A stretch of DNA of 64,000 bases, taken from the NCBI GenBank assembly GCA_033439255.1, contig CM065883.1:868001-932000 (forward strand). Reading direction: 5' to 3'. The notes beneath the pieces were generated by a model that made no database searches, was not told the DNA's origin, and worked only from the letters and a program-made list of their open reading frames with translations. The position numbers were made by a program, and so were the translations under genes. This DNA is from Hericium rajendrae. Taxonomy: Eukaryota > Basidiomycota > Agaricomycetes > Russulales > Hericiaceae. Of this stretch, positions 22,658-34,279 are shown piece by piece (position 1 is the first letter of the stretch; each line of letters opens with the position of its first letter).

Positions 22658-23978
22658 GTGTTTATGGGGGTGACGAGAGATGGAAGTTGAGAAGGAGAGC
22701 GTCGATGGATATAGGGTTGGTTGTGGATGGGCGTTGAGGTGGGAGGGAGCGGGGGGAGGATGCTAAGCGATTCATTATTAGACAGCGCGGTTTTATGTGT
22801 CTGTGGGGATGGCAGGCCCGGGCAAGTGATCAAGCTGCTAGCGAGAGAAGGGTAACCGAGTCCAGCACATCCCTTGTTCCCGATTCGGAAGGCGTTATGC
22901 TGCCAACCACCTACATGGACCCACAAACATAAAGCAAGACCTACCCTCCTTGGCCGAGCGCCCCGAAACCGGACGACTGTTGCAAGGCACTTTCCGCAGG
23001 CATAGAATGCAGTGGAAGAATTTTACATCTTTCCGACAATCCTTTCTTCGAAAATGCAAGGTATACGGACCTTCGCGAGGATGATTCGTGGAGACGCGTC
23101 GCGCCACTGTCGCGCCTCGTCGCGCCCACGAAGTCCTTGCTAGTTGCTTAGTCATTTGACCTAAACACGACCAAATCATGGCCTCTAAAAATTGCCTCGC
23201 GTGTCTCTTGCAGTTCATCTTCCTGCTCTCTTTGGTCTCCTTGTTCTTTTCTTCTCTTGTTCACCGTGTCCTGTCGGTCATGGAGGGATCCTAACGTGAG
23301 TGTCTCATTCTACTCTTTCGTTCAGCCTTGTACTTTTCCTTCGGTGATGACAACCTTATTCACACTGTATGAACGCTTTGTCTTTTGATTTGGCACTGCG
23401 TCATGAGTTGTTTTCTACAACGGTAACTGAGAAACCTGTTTCTTCCATCTTTGTCTTTACTTTCGACAAGAACGTCTCTGACATGTTATCTTGCCAGCTT
23501 GCCATCAAATACAAGATGCACCTAAATTGAGTTGAAGGTCTTCTTCCGACGCGCTCTGGTTGTGGAATGGTTTGGCGTAGGCATGCACGCGCCTTGTACT
23601 GTAGCATTATCGTGGAATATATCTTTGGCATCTTCTTCCCCCTCCCCATATGTGTGATGAAAAATTTTCACCATAGCTTTCCATCACACCACCGACTTGT
23701 TTCATCGCGCATTTTTCTCAGCGCTTGTTCGGCGACGATAAGCTTCGCATTCCATCGTGTCATGGTCACCTTCATTCTACATTTTGTTTGCTGTTGCACA
23801 ACGAAGTTGGTTTTGAGATCATGGCCCCATCTTCATTTGTCCGTCACGTCTGTACATGCAACTTGAGTCGCGATTGCACTCCCAAAAAACGTTTGGACAA
23901 CACTGGATTGTGCTCCAACTACGGAGGGTATATAATTACAGATGCATAGAATTGTCGGTGATTGCTATCGCTCAAGCA
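22658..23978. other. intergenic region upstream of microprotein B
   Basis: About 1.3 kb with no supported gene. An ACGCGTCGCGCC stretch starts at 23094, upstream of microprotein B in its own orientation. The segment 23.2-23.9 kb is T-rich with several pyrimidine tracts. Short ORFs here show no motifs. Confidence 0.4.
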
Positions 23979-24993
23979 CTAGTCATCCAGGTCAAAATCG
24001 GAGTCATCGTCCCTGCTTTGACGTAGCCTCCTGCTCCCAGAGGACGCAGTTGCAACATGTCGCACAGTGGGGGCGATTTGTGGCTCCTTCTGGATTACAT
24101 CTACATATCGAGAATTTAGGATGATGCGTATGAGATGAAATGTTCTGAGTTCGGAGACTTACCGGACTGCTGCAGCCGAAGTTCTAGGTAGCCGTGGAGA
24201 ATTTGTCGCTATTTCCGAGCTCTTCGAACCCGACGATCCTGCAGAATGCATTATGAAAAGTGGCGTATGGAATTCGGATGTGAACGTACCTGTCCTTGGA
24301 AACGCCATTCACGAAACACATAACGCACGGTAGCACTTGGATCCCGAGCTTCTCCACAAGGAATGGCACGTTCTCCACGAAAACACGGATGAAACGAGTG
24401 TGGAAGTACTTTGGAGCCAGCGCCTGTGCATACAAGTGAGTGTTATCCGCGACAGAAAAGGTACGTGAGCATCATACCGCCAGATGCTTGTCCATGATCT
24501 CACACCGCTGGAAGTTTGAGTGGTAGAAGTGAATTATGCATCGCTGTTCATTGCTAAAGTCTGACGTGAATTCGTGTCCGCGCAAGATCTGAAGGACTCA
24601 CGCGCTTGTCTGGATCACCTGCTTTTCATCTGTGATTTCGGAGTACTTTCCATGCGATTCCTGCCGCATTTGCTGGACGCGCTCAATCCTGGACGCGATT
24701 ATTAAAGAATAATCCTGCCAGACACATGGAATTGAGCTTACTCCAGCTGAAGCTGTTTGATCCCTTGCTCTCTATAACGCCCATCTTCGTTCTCTATTTC
24801 AGCTTCCAGTTCCGCGAAGAGGGCTTCTTCATCAGCTCATCGTCTGGATCTGAACGCGACTTGGACGACGACGCCGGGCGGTGAGCTGCGCCGTGAGGCT
24901 CGTGATTTTGGCGCTTGCGCCTGTGCTTTTTCAGCTATTAAATGTACATCTACGTATATACAAACACTGGACTTACTATACGTTGTGAGACAT
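23979..24993 (-). CDS. PLP1: phosducin-like thioredoxin-fold protein Plp1/TXNDC9
   Basis: This is a co-chaperone of the CCT chaperonin for tubulin and actin folding. Exon 1 encodes only MSHN; the next gives a basic stretch (KKHRRKRQNHEPHG) and an acidic DPDDEL. The frame then shifts by one base near 24835 into DEEALFAELEAEIENEDGRY, which is the expected continuation, so a missing base is likely. The thioredoxin-like domain follows: RCVIHFYHSNFQRCEIMDKHL, ALAPKYFHTRFIRVFVENVPF, LVEKLGIQVLPCVMCFVNG and IVGFEELGNSDKFSTATLELRL. A final intron leads to DVIQKEPQIAPT and the acidic tail DDDSDFDLDD, stop at 23979-23981. The redox CxxC is absent, as in the family. The gene is divergent from DOM34 with only 115 bp between start codons. 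Confidence 0.9.
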
Positions 24994-25108
24994 GGCGACG
25001 ATGTTTCTGGCTTCGAGTCGTTTGCAGTCGCCGTGAACGCGTGGAGAGAAGAGCAGGCAAGCTGTAAAGCCCAATTAGGCAATCCGATACTTGGCTTACT
25101 TCCGCACC

Positions 25109-26797
25109 ATGAAGCTCGTCGGCAAACATATCGAAAGGGATCATTCGGTAGGTCGTAGTCTCAATGATAAATTGATAAAGATAGCTAATTTGAGCAGGGC
25201 TATGTCACCGTTCGCCCCGAGGAAGATGAGGACATGTGGCATCTGTACAACCTCATACAGGAGGTGCGCTACGTTATGACCCAGATTGTCTCACCGGCAC
25301 TCAGAGCTCAAAGATGTCAGTAGGGTGACCTCGTCCGCGCGCCTGCTATACGGTAAGCCCATTAACTTTGTAGCATATACTCATCGTGATAAACTTGCCT
25401 TGCGATCACTAGCCGTGTACAAAGTGTCTCTGCAACTGGCTCCACAGAATCCCACCGCGTCCGCACCACGCTGACATTGCAAGTTACCAAGGTCGACTTC
25501 TCCCCGGCAGCCGCCGCACCGTCGGCGGAGTCAACGTCAACATCAGCACCACCGGTGCCCACCGCGTCTCTAGCTGTGACAGGGCGAGTTGCCGTCGAAA
25601 ACCCACATGTGAAACTCGGCGCATTTCATACCTTGGATATCGAGGCGAATCGAGATGTCCGCATCGAGAAGGCAGAGTGGGACAGTGTCTCACTCGGACG
25701 GGTCGAGGAATCGTGCGTCCTGGTCGAGGTGCAGAGGTTGGCGCTGTCGTTTGTGGAGAGGGTGATTATTCTGCTACATGTTGCTATGTCTCGCTGACGC
25801 GCTTCTCGCTTGTGCAGGCACCGCGGCATTCTGTCTGCTCAGCGAACACATGACTGTGGTCCGCCAGCGGATCGATGTTCCAATACCCCGAAAACGCACT
25901 GGCTCTGCTACGGCGCACGAAAAGGGCCTCGCGCGGTTTTACGACACGTTATATCAGACATTCCTGCGCCACATCCCCTACTCCAACCCTAGTCTGCGCG
26001 CCATCGTCATTGCCAGCCCAGGTTGGGTGCGGGATGCTGTATTCGACTATATCATGTCCGAAGCTTCAAGAACGGGCAACAAAGCTCTACTTGGGGCACG
26101 CTCGAAATTCTTGCGCGTGCATGTGAATAGCCCACATGTACATAGTCTGATGGAGGTGCTAAAAAGCCCAGAGGTATGCGATTCTCCAGGATTGTCATTA
26201 GTTGTGCTCAGAGATCAACCTCCGTGCAGATAGTTTCGCAGCTGAAGGAGACCAAGTTTGCTCGTGAAGGTATTATGCTTGACAGGTGAGATCGCCTGAT
26301 CATCGTTAGCTGTTTTTATTAACCTTCATTCTAGGTTCTTCAAGATGCTCGGCTCTGATGAGCAACGCGCATGGTATGGAGCCGATCACGTCGCGCTGGC
26401 AGTTGAACGGGGAGCAGTGGGGACCCTTCTCATCTCCGACAATTTGTTTCCGGAGCAGTGATCCTGTGCTGAGGAAAAAATTCGTGGGCCTCGTTGAGGA
26501 TGTCCGCGGAAAAGGTGGGGAAGTGCTGATATTTTCTAGTATGCATGAGAGTGGGCAACGTGAGTCCTTTCTTCATGTTCGTTCGCGCAGGAAGTCTGAA
26601 GCGTCGATCGTCGCCCGCCAGAACTCGATCAAATTACGGGTATCGCCGCTATCTTGACATTCCCTCTGGATGTTGAAGTTGTGGAAGCTGAGGAGAAGGA
26701 GGCTAAGGAGGCGGAAGAAGAACGAAAACGCGTAGAAGCCGAGCAAAACGGTACCAGGCCTAGGTCAGAGAATATTCTCAGTCGATGTATGCAGTAG
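25109..26797 (+). CDS. DOM34: Dom34/Pelota ribosome-rescue factor
   Basis: An eRF1-like protein that, with Hbs1, splits stalled ribosomes in no-go and non-stop mRNA decay. The N-terminal Sm-like domain is visible as [49 protein letters not shown] and [24 protein letters not shown]. The middle domain carries [25 protein letters not shown] and [14 protein letters not shown], without the GGQ of release factors. The C-terminal domain gives [41 protein letters not shown] and [17 protein letters not shown]. An acidic coiled-coil tail ([19 protein letters not shown]) ends the protein. About six short introns are present; the frame is continuous. It converges on URA3 with 75 bp between stops. Confidence 0.95.
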
Positions 26798-26872
26798 ATC
26801 TATATTATTATTTTTGTACAAAAATCTTCTATATCAGCTTCAAACTGCCAGTCATTATTGACCCGCCCAGTT

Positions 26873-27819
26873 CTAAGCCGATTGAGTCTGCTTCACTCGC
26901 TCCAGGTACGCTTTCCACCCTTCCTTCTTGTATCTCTCGGCTTGCTCTTGGACCTTTTTCACATCCAAATTCTTCGGATCGCCATAGATGCCCCTCCCCA
27001 CGATGATCACATCGCATCCATCATCATAGATGACCTGTTTGGGCGTCCTATACTGCTGCCCCATTCCATCCCCCTTCACGTCGAGGCCGACACCCGGCGT
27101 CAGGATAAGGAAATCTTCATCTGCCGCAGACTCCCCATCTTGGAGACCGACGCCGTCCATTCTGCGCTGTGCGATGAAGCCGATCACGAAGTCGCGATGG
27201 GCGCGTGCCATGCGCACAGCTTCTTCTGTATATGCACCGCGTGCAAGTGTACCTGCTGTCGACATCTCTGCCAGCAGGAGGAGACCTCTGCCGAGAGGCT
27301 TGCCTACGGATGCAAGGCCGGTTATGATTGATGGGCCCGGTACGGCGTGGGCGTTGGTGATGTGCGACCAAGACGCGATTTTGTGGACACCGGCAGCATA
27401 CTGCAATGCGACAGTGTTTCCTGTTTTAATTCTCGAATTAGCACAGCGAAAGCAGGTTTAGACAAAGACGAACCAATGTCTGCAAATTTGCGATCTTCAA
27501 AGATGAGGAAGTTGTGCTTTTGGCTGAGAGCGATCAGCTGCTCAATGAGTGTGGGCTCAAAGTCCTCAATAATATCTACGTGAGTCTGGTCTTGGAGCAC
27601 CATTAGATGGCCATTTCATACTGACTAGAATTTACTTGCCTTGACAAGACAGATGTAAGGGCCGACGACATCGATGATGGACAGGAAATCGGCCGCCTTG
27701 GTTACATCGACGCTAACACAGAGATTGGACTGCTTGCGGTCGATGGTCTCCAAAAGCAATTTTGCGGTTGGATTGGTATGTTTGGCCGCACGCTCTGCGT
27801 ATGTCTGGAGTTGAGCCAT
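26873..27819 (-). CDS. URA3: orotidine-5'-phosphate decarboxylase
   Basis: This is the last step of de novo UMP synthesis, classically used as the pyrG/URA3 marker. The start at 27819 gives [22 protein letters not shown], the usual fungal N-terminus. Motifs in order are [24 protein letters not shown], the catalytic [16 protein letters not shown] (Lys/Asp pair), [48 protein letters not shown] and [11 protein letters not shown]. Two short introns separate three exons, and no frame problem is present. Length, about 280 residues, is normal. It is head-to-head with the photolyase gene across 172 bp. Confidence 0.96.
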
Positions 27820-27991
27820 GGTTGTCGCGAGCAGGAGAAAGTGGACGCGATAAGATAAGATGAAGAAGAAAACGAAACGGAGTAAAACGCGTGACGTCAC
27901 GCGCGGATATGGTCGATTCAGAGCGTGGATCGTGTCTTGACCGCCAGTTGATCATCGCTCGTTCAGCCTTATTTCCGTTCGCCATGGCCCC
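27820..27991. promoter_or_regulatory. URA3/photolyase bidirectional promoter
   Basis: A 172-bp intergenic region must serve two divergent genes. It contains a perfect 16-bp palindrome (27888-27903) built around TGACGTCA, the CRE/ATF site, extended by CGCG on both sides, and a GATAAGATAAG double GATA element (27849-27859). GATA and CRE-type sites are known controls of light- and stress-induced genes in fungi; the application to this promoter is inference. Confidence 0.6.
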
Positions 27992-30193
27992 ATGTTCTTC
28001 ATCTTCCGCTCTCTCACCACCATGCCGCCGAAGCGCGCTCTTTCCACCGTAGCCAGGCAGTCGCCCAGCAAGAAAATCCGTTCAGATACCGATTTTGTTC
28101 ATAACAAGATCGCGACGGCGCAAGCAGCAGCCAAGGTCGATGCAGATCCTCCCCTTACAAAGCTGCTCAAAGCGGTCGACGGTCGCGTCCAGGATGTGTC
28201 CAAGGGCGACGCTGTTGTATACTGGATGAGGATGGAAGACATGAGAAGTACGTTCATATTCTGTCATCTTGTCGCGATTCTCATCGTCTTGTCGTAGTTT
28301 GTGATAATAAAGCCCTGGCGGCAGCTTCTGCGCAAGCACATAGCGACAACATTCCGCTTGTGGCGCTCTTTGTTCTGAGTCCCCAGGACTATATTGCACA
28401 TGATAGAAGCGCTCGTAGAGTCGACTTCGCTCTTCGTAACCTGTCATATCTGAAGGTACGTATCTTTGTCTTCTGTTGCTATGCGCCGAACTGATTAGGG
28501 CATCATCAGTCTCGCCTGTCGGACTTAGACATACCTTTGCATGTCACGGTGCATACGCCGCGAGCTACTTTGCCATCCTATGTCTTGTCGCTTTTGAAGG
28601 CATGGAACGCGACTCGACTCTACGCCAATATCGAATACGAAGTCGATGAACTTCGACGCGATATATCCGTCTGTGAGATATCCCGGAAGGGGGGCATAAG
28701 CGCTCAGTTCGTACACGACAAGCTGGTTGTTGAGCCGAACATGCTGCACACCCAGGCCGGTAAACCTTTTGCGGTGAGTGTCATCTGTGTAAAGGTAGTC
28801 TATCCCAATACTTATCAGGCCATGTCCAGGTTTACTCCCCGTTTATGCGAAAGTGGCTTCCCGAGGTCAACGGGAATATTGAGAAGTATCTTGCTGAAGC
28901 ACCCTCTCCCGAAGCCAACCCAAAATCTGTTCGCGGGCACCCGACGTTGGGCAAATTGTTCGAGACCAAGGTTCCTGAGCATATCGACGGGTTTAACTGT
29001 GAGGATAAGGAGAAGATGTCGGAAGTCTGGCCTGAAGGCACGGACGCCGCTCGTGAGGTATGGGGATCATCGCTTTGAAATGGTTATCATACTGAATTCA
29101 TGCCTAGATGCTCAACCGCTTCTTGCACACGAAGTCGCGGCGCTCTCATCTTGGGCCCGTCAACCAGCTGGATGATGGGGCGGAAACGTCAAACACGCAC
29201 AGCAGAGCATTGGCTTATAAGGAGAACCGGGATAGAGCCGATCGAGACACTTCTAGCCGACTGAGGTGATGTCCTTCGTATCTGTCCCGATGACTATGGA
29301 ATTGATGGCAATGAAATAGCCCGTATCTCTCTTCAGGCGTCATATCTGCGAGAGAATGTATCAGGGCGTCCATGGAATTGCTGAACCTGAAGAAGGTCAA
29401 GGCTGATAGGGATTCAGGAGTAGGAATGTGGGTGCAAGAGATTGGTCAGTTTCTCTACCAGATACAGTCTCGAATTGTCTGATGCATTCTTCATGCAGCT
29501 TGGCGTGACTTTTACACGCATGTCATGGTCTCTTTTCCACGTGTATCGATGGGCCGACCCTTTCAAGAGAAATATGCTGACGTCAAATGGGAAACCAACC
29601 ACGAACATTTGGAGGCATGGAAACAAGGCCGTACAGGCGTGCCGATCGTCGATGCTGCAATGCGCCAGGCCAACACCATGGGTTCGTTCATTCGGATTGC
29701 CATAGTCTTCAGTGCTGACACGATGTTGACAGGCTGGATGCACAACCGTTCACGCATGATAGCTGCGATGTACCTTTCGAAAGACCTCATGCTTGATTGG
29801 CGCCTTGGTGAACGTGTAAGTACATTTGTCTACGTCCATCCTGCTCCAAAGTATCGCTTGCTGATGCTCCTCCGTCCACAGTACTTTATGCAGCAGTTCA
29901 TCGATGGCGACCTTGCATCCAACAACGGAGGTTGGCAGTGGAGTGCCAGTACGGGCACCGATCCGCAGCCATACTTCCGCATCTTCAACCCATATAACCA
30001 GAGCGAGAAGGCTGATCCATCGGGTGAATATATCCGCACCTTTGTTCCGGAGCTCAACAAGGTCTTTGGGCCTGATGTCCACAAGCCGCCTCCTCACCTG
30101 GCTGACAAGTTGGGTTATCCCCGGCCGTTGGTGGATCATAAAGAGGCCAGAGAGCGAGCGTTGAGGAGATATAAGAATCCAGGAGAAGAGTAG
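27992..30193 (+). CDS. PHR1: CPD DNA photolyase (class I)
   Basis: A light-driven FAD enzyme that splits cyclobutane pyrimidine dimers. After a basic N-terminus (MPPKRALSTVARQSPSKKIRSD) the antenna domain shows VVYWMRMEDMR, DNKALAAASAQA, IPLVALFVLSPQDY and ISAQFVHDKLVVEP. The FAD domain shows SRLSPYLSSGVISARE, GMWVQEIAWRDFYTHVMVSFP, GVPIVDAAMRQANTMGWMHNRSRMI, DLMLDWRLGERYFMQQFIDGD, NNGGWQWSASTGTDPQPYFRIFNP and FVPEL. These are the class I CPD photolyase blocks, including the conserved WxW...GTD cluster. About seven introns. Two in-frame ATGs (27992 and 28022) give either MFFIFRSLTT plus the protein or a start at MPPKRAL; the longer form might be a mitochondrial targeting variant. Confidence 0.94.
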
Positions 30194-30590
30194 ACTTGTA
30201 TCACGGAATGGCGCCGCGCTGAACGTTGTTTTTCTACTTTTTGTTTGATGATTGCATGTCCCCATCTGACGTTAAACATGTAAAGCATCCGCGGCTTCGT
30301 GTAACTTCCCCGCCTTGAAACTATCTCATCTTTTTCGAAGCCCTGTGGATCCGATAGCATGCACAATATAAGAACATGAAAGGCTTCAGACTTGCTGGGC
30401 AAGGATGATAAATACTGAATTCAGTTTACAAGAAAGTTGGAAGTCGAGATCGACGTTGAACTTGCAGTATTCGGACGCGCCGGGGACCGGGCGGCGCGGC
30501 GCGACGAGATAAGATTAGGTTTGTTTTCGCATTTGCAACTCGAGCTCGTCTGAATTTCTCCAGCTTCAAATTACACTCATCCATCATAAC
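30194..30590. other. intergenic spacer
   Basis: About 400 bp between the photolyase stop and PUS7. It contains the photolyase 3' end and the PUS7 promoter. Nothing else is visible. Confidence 0.4.
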
Positions 30591-33500
30591 ATGTCCGACA
30601 AACGCGATCAGAAGACGCAATTGAAGAGTCTTCAACAAAAAGACAAAAGCTCGATGAGTCCGCTGGTCCGGCTGCGAGTGCCGTAACAACCGAATCCGCT
30701 GCAGAACTTGTTCCAAGCACATCTGAAGGTGCACAACCCGTCGTGGTTGAAGAAGCTAGAGGAGAGGAGAAGGAGGAGAAGCCGCCAAGTCTGCTTCCAC
30801 CAAGTCACGCCTTGTTAGGCACTTCGCCTCCTTTGCGGACTGAAGATGGTGCCATGGTGCGTATCATGGAGACGGACGTTGGAATCTCCGAATACATCGC
30901 CAAAGATGTACCGAAGATCGAGGGTATCATCAAACAAAGGTGCGCTGCGTACGCGTTTCTGTGTATCGAATTCCCGGACGACTCATGGCTCAAAATCTAG
31001 ATTTACGGATTTCCTGGTATACGAGGTCGATCTTGACTCAAATGTCATCCACATCAAGTCTCTGGACATGCCTGAATCTGCACCTAAAAAGGACAAGGCA
31101 GCTGAAGACATTCCTGCAGCTTCTGAGCTGCAAACCCCTGCTGCAGCTCCTGCAGCTGAAGTTGCCTCTGGTTCGACTGTAGAGCCGACGGCAGAGCCAG
31201 AAACGCCTGCACCTTCCGAACCCGCGCAACCCGCCACTTCCGAAGCGGCTCCCGCGACAGACGGTGCCGCCGCTTCCAAAGATGCAGCTTCAGAGCCATG
31301 GCCGGAGGCCTTCACTACTAGATTGGCGCCCTTCCTGTCAGAGGAAAGGCTTGTCCAGCTGAAGCAGATGTATATTGAGGGCCCCGAACCCCCGTTCGTG
31401 AGTGACGCTGGTTGGGGCGGACGAGCGCCTTCAAAAACTGCCGGCGAGGGAGACCAAGCTAAAGGAGGAACCGGAGAAGCAGGAAGAGGAGGAATCTCGT
31501 GGAAAGGGTGGTAGAGGACGGGATGGCGCGGCCGTGATAGAGGTGGAAGGGGCGGAAGGGGTGGTCGTGGCGGCAGAGGTGGGCGGGCTGGCGGACGAAG
31601 GAAGACCACCGAAAAGTTGTCTCTGACGTCTGTATCTCACCGCATAATTCACTTATTTTCACTGTTCTGACCTGCATCCTATTGACTTATTTCGGGGGCA
31701 CTTCAGCCTATCGATTCCAAGAGCACACGCACAGAGTTCCATAAGGCTATCAGGGAGCTTTTCGGCGGGAAGCTGGATAGCGAAACAGATACGTCGACGC
31801 CAGCCGACGATGACGGTTCGCGGATCGTTGTTCGCTGGTCAAAGAATGGTGGCGGTCGGTGGCGGTGGGGGTGGTGGTGGACGCGGTGGCCGTGGAGGAG
31901 GTATGCAGCCTATTACGAAGTCCTGATTTTCGCTGACCGCGTTCACATTCCAGGCGGAGGTGGTCGCAGCGAACGCCCCTCGCGAGGCTCATATCCTCCG
32001 TACATTCAATTCACGCTTCAAAAAACCAATCGCGACACGCAAGACGCCCTCGCGTATCTCTCGCGCACACTGCACGTGTCGACGAAAGATCTGTCGACGG
32101 CAGGTACCAAAGACAAGCGTGGTGTCACCGTGCAGCGCGTTGCCCTGCGCCGAGGCGCGAAGACTGTCGAGGATGTCTGGAGACTCGCAAACGGCGTGCC
32201 CTCGAAACGTTCAGCGGCAGAAGCTGTGCGGGAAAGGGGAGATCGTGGAATCAGAATCGCAGACCTCAACTATCGCAAAGCCGGCCTGGAGCTCGGAATG
32301 TTGAAGGGAAATGCATTCGTTATTACCCTGAGGTGCGCAGATCGGAATCTGGCATTGTTCACGAACTGACATTTCGCAGAAACGTCCAGGTGGACTCTTT
32401 GGAGACAATGGACAAGGCGATGAACTCCATGAAGGAGCATGGGTTCATCAACTACTACGGCACGTTATGTCTTCGCATAGCTTTAGTGTTGTGTCGAATT
32501 TGACTGGTTTACAATAGGCATGCAGCGCTTCGGTACAGCCTCCATCCCAACCCACTCCATTGGCCTTGCTCTCCTTAGATCACAATGGCAACTGGCAGTC
32601 TCGCTGATATTGCGCACGCGCCCTGGAGAACATCCAGATGTCATGGCGGCCCGAGAAGCATGGTTGAAGGACGGTGATCTTGATCGTGCCCTTGAGCTCA
32701 TGCCACGGAGAGTCGTTGCCGAAAGATGCATCCTGGAAAGCTACAAGAAGCAGAATGGAGAGACCCGCAATGCATACGGAGCGCTTTCGACGGTGAGAAG
32801 TTTCCATGCTGGAATGTAGTCGACTAAACTTATTCTCATTCCAGATTCCGCGAAACCTGAGGCTTAATGTATGTCCATGCATACCAATCGTATGTATGGA
32901 ATGCAATTGTGTCGGAGCGCATTAAGACATATGGAGCGGATAAGCCTGTTCCGGGTGACCTTGTCTTGGAGTCCGATTCCGAAAAAGTCGAAGATGAGAT
33001 GGAAATCGACGAACCCGAAGGAGAGGATAAAGCAGACAAAGCAGGTCCGATTCATTGACGAAATAATGAACTAGGAACATTTGCTAATCTTGATGTCTCC
33101 CTGCAGATTCCTCAACCCGTGGAGGCAGGAAGAATAGGAAACCCTGGGAAGCTCCGCAGGTCAAGACGCTGACTGCTGAGGATGTCGGCAAATACTCGAT
33201 ATTCGACATCGTCATGCCATTGCCGGGCAAGGACGTCGCATTCCCTGGCGATGCTTTGGGCGAGAAATATAGAGAGTATCTTCGGACGGATGGCATCGAT
33301 CCTGACAACTTCCATCGCAAACATAAGTAAGCTAATTTTTCTATGAAATAACCTCAGATATCTAACATTCTCGACATTTGTTCAGGGAGTACAGCTTGAG
33401 CGGATCATATCGCAAGATCCTCCATCTCCCGAAAGAACTCTCCTGGTCGGTTCTGCGATATACCGATCCGGACGTCCCGCTTGCCCAGGCCGATGAAGAC

Positions 33501-33767
33501 AAACTCCTGGGCTATGATGCTCCTGCAGACACCCCCGACGGACGCTTTATGGCGCTCCAGATCCGCTTGACTGTCGGCACTGCAGCCTACGCCACGATGG
33601 CACTGCGTGAGGTGACGAAGACGGAGACGAGCTCGCACTTCCAAACCGGTCTCACGCAGGCATCAGCAGACCAGCAGTTCAAGGGCGGTGCCGAAGCTCC
33701 TGCTGTCATGAACGTTGAGGACGCTGTACCAGATGAAGCCGATGAAGCCGTCTTAGTTGGCCAATAG
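30591..33767 (+). CDS. PUS7: tRNA/snRNA pseudouridine synthase (TruD family)
   Basis: Pus7 converts uridine to pseudouridine in tRNA, U2 snRNA and mRNAs. The start at 30591 gives MSDKR; a missing base near 30606 then leads to [18 protein letters not shown], an acidic N-terminus. Next come [37 protein letters not shown], a long Ala/Pro/Glu-rich insert, [11 protein letters not shown], a Gly/Arg-rich stretch (about 31.5-31.95 kb) and the conserved [19 protein letters not shown]. The TruD core follows: [19 protein letters not shown], the catalytic [42 protein letters not shown] and [19 protein letters not shown], and further FGTD-type blocks to the stop. The frame changes near 31430, 31525 and 31857, all in the low-complexity part, so this section should be re-sequenced before modelling. 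Confidence 0.9.
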
Positions 33768-34279
33768 TTGATAAGATGTAAAACATGTCGTTTGGTGAGC
33801 AGAAATCCCACGACCGATCGCGAGATGTCGAAGTCCCCTGTAGAGCTAGTGCTGTATTTGACACATTGATGAACTATGGAGTCGTGTAGTATGCGTCCTG
33901 TTGACCGTGGTCGTGAGAGCAGCAGCGTTCACAAATCGGTTGTTCGAGCTTCCTTTTGGGTCCGGTAAGGCCGATGAGGTCGGCTTGCAAATAGGCGGCG
34001 TTCATTGGACATCACCTACATTCCTACAGAGCTGATGCCTGTGATGCCCGCCTGTCGTGGAAATGTCGCTATATCGTATACGTGTCCTTTTGAACTGCTG
34101 AGGCTCATATAAAATGAGAGCAGCTCGTAGTCAGAAACGATGACCGTCGCGCGCCCCGATCATCGCCCGACAACTTTCTGCGCCTGAGCTTCGGTACTAC
34201 GGTCAACGTCCGAGTCATTCCGGTCGCCAAAGAACATTGCACAAACGCTGGCCTCAACGTCGTCCTCGGGAAGCTCGTG
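33768..34279. other. intergenic spacer / possible 5' extension of MFSD10-like gene
   Basis: About 510 bp. In its last 170 bp an open frame runs into the transporter (reads RSSPDNFLRLSFGTTVNVRV), and an ATG at 34114 could begin it if one base is missing. Otherwise no gene is visible. Confidence 0.35.
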
